A stretch of DNA of 64,000 nucleotides from Marinibaculum pumilum (GTDB lineage: Bacteria > Pseudomonadota > Alphaproteobacteria > Ferrovibrionales > Ferrovibrionaceae). The notes beneath the pieces were generated by a model. It was not told the DNA's origin. It did not search any database and saw nothing but the letters and a program-made list of their open reading frames with translations. The stretch is taken from positions 310,001-374,000 of the forward strand of contig NZ_JBHRTR010000028.1 of NCBI RefSeq assembly GCF_042646425.1, in the 5' to 3' direction. Both the position numbers and the translations under genes were made by a program. Shown here one piece after another: positions 60,501-64,000 of the stretch (positions within the stretch are counted from its first letter, which is position 1; every line of letters starts with the position of its first letter).

Positions 60501-63500
60501 GGGCGATACCGTCGGCATCACCTCGGCGATGATCAGCGCCGCCGACCCCGACGACACGAACTCCGCCGAGAGCTATCTGGAGAACCCGGCCGACGGCGAT
60601 TATGTCGGCGACAATTTCGCCCTGAACCACGGCACCGGCGGCGGCAATGTCCTGCGGCTGCGGATCACCGACCTGCCGGACAATGGCAGCCTGCAGGTCG
60701 ACACCACCGGCAGCGGCAACTGGGTGACCATCACCCAGGTCGAGGTGACCGGGCAGACCGGCAATGCGCTGATCGACGCCAGCTGGATCACCGGCGATTC
60801 CGGCACCACCCGCCTGCGCTATGTCCATGCCGGGACGGAGACCACCGCCGACAGCTTCCAGGCGGTGGCGGTCGATCGCCGCGACGCCACATCGGGCACC
60901 GGCACGGTGACCTTCAGGATCTCGTCGGTGAACGACGCGCCGGAGATCGCGCAGACCCCGTCCGACGCCGACCCGACCGAAGTGGGCCGCGACGAGAACG
61001 CGATCGACGACAACACCAATGCCGACGACTCCACGGTCAAGAACGACCCGGTCACGGTGACCGAGGGCGGCAAGGTCAACATCACCTCGACCTACCTGCA
61101 GGCCTACGATCCGGACAGCACCACCAAGCAGGTGCAGTACCGGATCACCCAGCTGCCGACCCTGGGCTATATCGCGATCTCCAACGACGGCGGCGCCAGC
61201 TTCAACTATCTGGGCCTGAACTCCGCCTTCACCACCCAGGACGTGCTGGACGGCAAGCTCTGGTACATCCATGCCGGTGCCGAGCCGACCACCAACGGGG
61301 TCAGCCCCGACGATCTGTTCAAGTTCACCCTTGCCGATGGCGACAAGGAGCAGAACAACAACGAATTCCACATCTACATCGACCCGGCGAACGAGACGCC
61401 GACCGTGACCGTGCCGTCGGGCAAGGTCGACATCACCAGCGTCACCCCGGCGAACAACATCATCGCCGGGGTCTCCGTCGGCGATACCGACCTGACCGAC
61501 CTGGTCTCCACTGCGGACGGGGAAAGCGACTTCCTGCGGGTGGTGGTGCGCCTGACCCAGAGCAACGGCACGGCCTTCGCCGCCGGCGAATATGCGGATG
61601 TCGCGATCGGCATCAAGGCGGCCACCGGCGTGACGGTGGATGCCGACAAGAACGGCAGCAACGATTATCTGGTGATGCAGGGCACCCGCGCGCAGCTCAA
61701 CGACGCGCTGTCGGAACTGTCGGTCACCTTCACCACCGACCGCAACGCGGAATACAAGGTTCAGGTCATCGTCGACGACCGGCTGCGCGACGGCACCGGT
61801 ACCCTGACCGCAGGCGCGAACGGCGGCGCGGTCAACCAGGCGCCGACCATCGGCGGTACACCGGGCACGGTGCCGAACACGGTCTACGACTATTACAGCC
61901 AGACCCCGACCGACAGCGGCGATTTCGACAATTTCGCCCTGGCCAGCATCACGATCCGTGCGTCGCTGACCAATGAACCCCCGAGCCTGGACAATGTTCC
62001 CGCCAACATCACGGTGGACGAGGATTCGACGGACAACGCGATCAGCGGCATCTCCGTCTCCGATTCTGACGCGCTGACCAGCAACATCCAGGTGACGATC
62101 ACCGTCAGCAACGGCGACGGCCAGGTCACCATCGACCAGACCAGCGGCGTCACCGGGCATGGTACAGGCACCACCCTGACCCTGACGGGCCAGCGCACCG
62201 CCATCAACACCGCACTGAATACGCTGAAGTACACGCCGACCACCGACTACAACAACCAGAACAACAGCCAGGCCAGCATCTCGCTGACCGTCAGCGATCT
62301 GGGCAGCACCGGTTCCGGCGGCGCGCTGACCGACAGCGAGACGATCGCGGTCAAGGTGAACCGGGCCAACGACGCGCCGACCGTCGGATCGAATCCGGGC
62401 ACGCAGGTGATCGATAGCGGCACCACGCTGACCTTCAGTGCCGCCAACGGCAACCTGATCCAGGTCGGCGACGACAAGGACATCGCCACCACCGTCACGG
62501 ACCGCGAGTTTACCACCGGCCAGATGACGGTCACCGTCTCTGTCACCACCGGCACAGTTGCCGCCAGCACTGGCGGCGGCGCGGGCATCAGCAACAACGG
62601 TACCGCGACGGTCACCATCACCGGCACCATCGCGCAGGTGAACGCCGCGCTCGACGGCATGGTCTATACCGCGCCGTCGGCGGACCCGGATGCCACCGCG
62701 ACGATGACCGTCACGGTCGACGATGGCGGCAATGGCGGCGCCGGGGCGCTGCAGGCGAGCCTGAACTTCGACATCCAGATGTCGACCCTGAACGACCCGC
62801 CGGTGAACACCCTGCCGACCGCGTTCTCGGTGGCGGAGGATTCCTCCTGGACCCAGGTGAAGGACGGCGCCAACCAGTTCATCCAGATCGCGGATTCCGA
62901 CAATTTCGGCAGCAACCAGTATTCGGTGAAGCTGACCTCGATCGGCGGGCAGATGCGGCTGCAGAATGCCCAGAACGTGACCCTGAGCTTCGGCCAGGGC
63001 AATGCCAACAACACTACCGACATGACCATCACCGGCACCCTGGCCAACATCAACACGGCCCTGGAGCTGCTGCGCTTCCGCCCGACCGGCGACCTGCACG
63101 GCGCGGCCGGCGTGGCGTCGATCAAGGTGCTGACCACCGACGACCATCCGGGCGGCCTGGCCGACCAGACCGACACCGACACCCTGAACATCACCGTCAC
63201 CCCGGTGAACGACGACCCGTCGGCCAGCGGCACCTATACCGTGGCGGCGGCGACCGAGGATGCGAACGGCGGCGGCGAGACCCTCTCCACCCTGCTGGCG
63301 GCGGCCTATGCGGACGCCACCGACGACCAGGACGGCTTCACCAACAGCGATACCGGCATCAGCGGCAATGACGGCGCGACCGCGCTGAGCTTCGTGGCGA
63401 TCGTCGGTTCCACCAACTATGTCGCCGGCCAGGGCAGCTGGCAGGTGCAGAACGGCGATGCCAGCGGCTGGATCGACATTCCGGCCTCCGGCCTGTCGAC

Positions 63501-64000
63501 CACGTCGGCGCTGATCTTTGCCGCCGACCGGCAGATCCGCTTCGTCCCCGCGGCCGACTTCCACGGCACGCCGGGCACCCTGCAGGTCCGGCTGGCGGAC
63601 AGCTCCAACCTGGGCGCGATCTCCGCCTCCACCGGCAGCGGCGACACCAAGAACCTGAATGCCACCGGCGGCCTGGGCAATACCGGCGCCTGGTCGCCGG
63701 GCAGCGCGACGATCCAGACCAGCGTCGACAACGTCAACGACGCGCCGGCCCTGACGGCCTCATCCGCCGCCGCCGGCGTCGAGGATGTCACGCCCACCGG
63801 GCAGACCGTGTCCGCCATCGTGTCGGCGCAGTACAGCGACGCCACCGACGACCGGACGGGCATCACCGGCGGCGGCGACGCCTCCGCGTCCCTCGGCGGC
63901 ATCGCCATCGTCGGCAATGCCGCCACCACCGAAGGCGTCTGGCAGTATTCCGCCGACGGCAATACCTGGACCGATATCGGCGAGGGCGGCAGCGCCCCGT
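57520..64000 (+). CDS. giant DUF4347/cadherin-repeat surface protein (3' truncated by window)
   Basis: I translated this frame from ATG 57520 (ACGGAGGCG upstream) and found it open to base 64000, 2160 codons with no stop. Layout: IALEKRILLDAAG at residues 4-16, the LEPR-type N-terminal motif of large secreted adhesins; an acidic linker; DUF4347 at about 88-232 (TLLVVDSRVRMADTLLESL, then LAHGEEGSFTLGNQL, ILLYGCDTGAG, DWQLEVTAG); then tandem beta-sandwich repeats. Repeat joints read VNQAPT, VNDDPT, INDDPT, VNDAPE, VNDAPA, and several repeats have the THGNLLKSGNLL and FTHDDVVNNRITYQH pattern of CSPG/cadherin-like domains. Rich in Asp, Gly, Thr, Asn; almost no Cys. Probably a type I-secreted, Ca2+-binding adhesin or biofilm protein. 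Confidence 0.88.
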   Translation, partial: MGMIALEKRILLDAAGMATAADGGSGPDPDQAKPDPRDAAAEKQVADTIDALGAVAPSRDEKNVAAEADARPDQQDGEGKGGEADGRTLLVVDSRVRMADTLLESLPDGVEVLRVGAGEDGVAKIGAVLAADRPTAAIHILAHGEEGSFTLGNQLVDGDRARTQLADSFRAWSEGLILDADILLYGCDTGAGAEGRDLVTALASLTGADIAASDDDTGAQSLGADWQLEVTAGSVTSLSPLAAAARAAWVDKLAAPTVETPYSYAVSEPTSLAGGGSQTATLTGLSITDDDHSGANDINGDPILDATVTVSVTVGDPAKGSLSDSSGNGTGIANGFSFNGSRTAANAWLAQLQFTAADYEVGATADSVALSINVTDAEGLSGSGTAYAIIRPSSDPAQVPDGSMTVVEGAASTTVTAAALALTDPELAVGAQENSQMVYRLTAAPTHGNLLKSGNLLGVGSIFTHDDVVNNRITYQHTATGADQNTADSFAVSVNDGATPQADSDTATVAIAITPVNQAPTVGGSASVYEGQPANAQNANTGNGGASYTPVGAGIATGTGGDPGDSVTIRITSLTSRGTLFYNGNAVINGVSTSINRALTAGDLAGAGFVIAAADKSNLTYVHDGSDPVGAAATDSFGLSVTDAGGGLGSGGAKTTASTFTINIAAVNDDPTWDGGSTLTATVTEAGPDGNAGATADNYRVVLTQAMMNATDGDSNDSALTFALVGTGLQYGQLLKNGNVLASGETFTLGDVIAGNIVYVQTVNPDPQTTDTFKFVVFDNAQSLRWAANGEDFARQGGIYDGPTEGDALTQFTFTINLAEGTGTVGGGGGNVPEPPQPDPNQILFVGQNPTDPTDAGTVSEGGNGTILGDDGNGGTAVMLRYTAAGVTTDQIVYTIMGLDLPGSLQRDTTGSGSWSGLSLFGTFTQAEIDAGRIRFVHDGGEDFKGSFDFEVSAGMVDPNTLVDQTATGTFTVYATPINDDPTISGSSDNKLKEGDTVGITSAMISAADPDDTNSAESYLENPADGDYVGDNFALNHGTGGGNVLRLRITDLPDNGSLQVDTTGSGNWVTITQVEVTGQTGNALIDASWITGDSGTTRLRYVHAGTETTADSFQAVAVDRRDATSGTGTVTFRISSVNDAPEIAQTPSDADPTEVGRDENAIDDNTNADDSTVKNDPVTVTEGGKVNITSTYLQAYDPDSTTKQVQYRITQLPTLGYIAISNDGGASFNYLGLNSAFTTQDVLDGKLWYIHAGAEPTTNGVSPDDLFKFTLADGDKEQNNNEFHIYIDPANETPTVTVPSGKVDITSVTPANNIIAGVSVGDTDLTDLVSTADGESDFLRVVVRLTQSNGTAFAAGEYADVAIGIKAATGVTVDADKNGSNDYLVMQGTRAQLNDALSELSVTFTTDRNAEYKVQVIVDDRLRDGTGTLTAGANGGAVNQAPTIGGTPGTVPNTVYDYYSQTPTDSGDFDNFALASITIRASLTNEPPSLDNVPANITVDEDSTDNAISGISVSDSDALTSNIQVTITVSNGDGQVTIDQTSGVTGHGTGTTLTLTGQRTAINTALNTLKYTPTTDYNNQNNSQASISLTVSDLGSTGSGGALTDSETIAVKVNRANDAPTVGSNPGTQVIDSGTTLTFSAANGNLIQVGDDKDIATTVTDREFTTGQMTVTVSVTTGTVAASTGGGAGISNNGTATVTITGTIAQVNAALDGMVYTAPSADPDATATMTVTVDDGGNGGAGALQASLNFDIQMSTLNDPPVNTLPTAFSVAEDSSWTQVKDGANQFIQIADSDNFGSNQYSVKLTSIGGQMRLQNAQNVTLSFGQGNANNTTDMTITGTLANINTALELLRFRPTGDLHGAAGVASIKVLTTDDHPGGLADQTDTDTLNITVTPVNDDPSASGTYTVAAATEDANGGGETLSTLLAAAYADATDDQDGFTNSDTGISGNDGATALSFVAIVGSTNYVAGQGSWQVQNGDASGWIDIPASGLSTTSALIFAADRQIRFVPAADFHGTPGTLQVRLADSSNLGAISASTGSGDTKNLNATGGLGNTGAWSPGSATIQTSVDNVNDAPALTASSAAAGVEDVTPTGQTVSAIVSAQYSDATDDRTGITGGGDASASLGGIAIVGNAATTEGVWQYSADGNTWTDIGEGGSAP

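Noticed and set aside
57394..63564. A 2056-codon open frame on the minus strand opposite the giant surface protein
   Set aside because: The plus-strand frame has a start with ribosome-binding site, recognisable DUF4347 and repeat joints. The minus-strand translation is a low-complexity Gly/Arg/Val/His mix, as expected opposite a GC-rich gene without stops.

Overview
The window comes from a GC-rich (roughly 70%) chromosome of an alphaproteobacterium, most likely in or near the Rhodospirillales/Azospirillaceae. The grounds are strong GC bias at third codon positions, several uptake systems of the oligopeptide, branched-chain amino acid (LIV) and TRAP types, a PHA depolymerase, DUF4347/cadherin-type giant surface proteins, and intergenic palindromes built on CCTCGG/CCGAGG stems of a kind common in this class. 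I see no rRNA, tRNA, insertion sequence, phage gene or CRISPR array. Genus is not determinable from the sequence alone.

Layout. 1-2400: the 3' end of glpD, a small orphan gene, and two toxin-antitoxin modules back to back (PIN toxin/antitoxin leftward, ParDE rightward). 2400-9014: an FkbM methyltransferase and a complete oligopeptide ABC transporter whose second permease and first ATPase are one polypeptide. 9083-15362: a septation protein A homologue, divergent from a probable operon of a penicillin-acylase-type Ntn hydrolase, a dienelactone-hydrolase-like protein, a fumarylacetoacetate-hydrolase-family protein and a LprI-like secreted protein. 15372-18844: a LIV transporter without ATPase genes. 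19082-28699: a XRE/cupin regulator, two near-identical HpaB-type flavin monooxygenases around one flavin reductase, and a leftward operon for a three-subunit molybdenum hydroxylase plus a PuuE-like deacetylase. 29016-37741: GST, PHA depolymerase, SDR, a secreted protein, an intact nitroreductase beside a deleted one, a LuxR-type regulator, MgtE and a diguanylate cyclase. 37754-46844: a full LIV transporter, a LysR regulator, and a divergent two-subunit Rieske ring-hydroxylating oxygenase. 47049-57029: a two-subunit indolepyruvate-ferredoxin-oxidoreductase-like enzyme, a TRAP transporter, MDR dehydrogenases, a VOC protein and an acyl-CoA ligase. 57520 to the end: the first 2160 codons of a giant DUF4347/cadherin-repeat surface protein.

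The most striking signal is a 23-bp inverted repeat, TGACTTTCA-N5-TGAAAGTCA, found four times: between livK and the XRE/cupin regulator gene, in front of each HpaB gene, and in front of the molybdenum hydroxylase operon. At three sites it overlaps or abuts a plausible -10 element. I infer one repressor-controlled regulon, most likely run by the XRE/cupin protein, joining uptake (LIV), ring hydroxylation (molybdenum hydroxylase), flavin-dependent oxygenation (HpaB plus reductase) and hydrolysis (PuuE-like) of one unknown, probably aromatic or N-heterocyclic, compound.

The rest fits a soil or aquatic heterotroph with broad capacity for aromatic and organic-acid catabolism. Repeats are a feature of their own: paired 30-bp inverted repeats at two sites, mixed palindromes at a third, a 169-bp tandem duplication, and a triple 17-bp repeat before the Ntn hydrolase.
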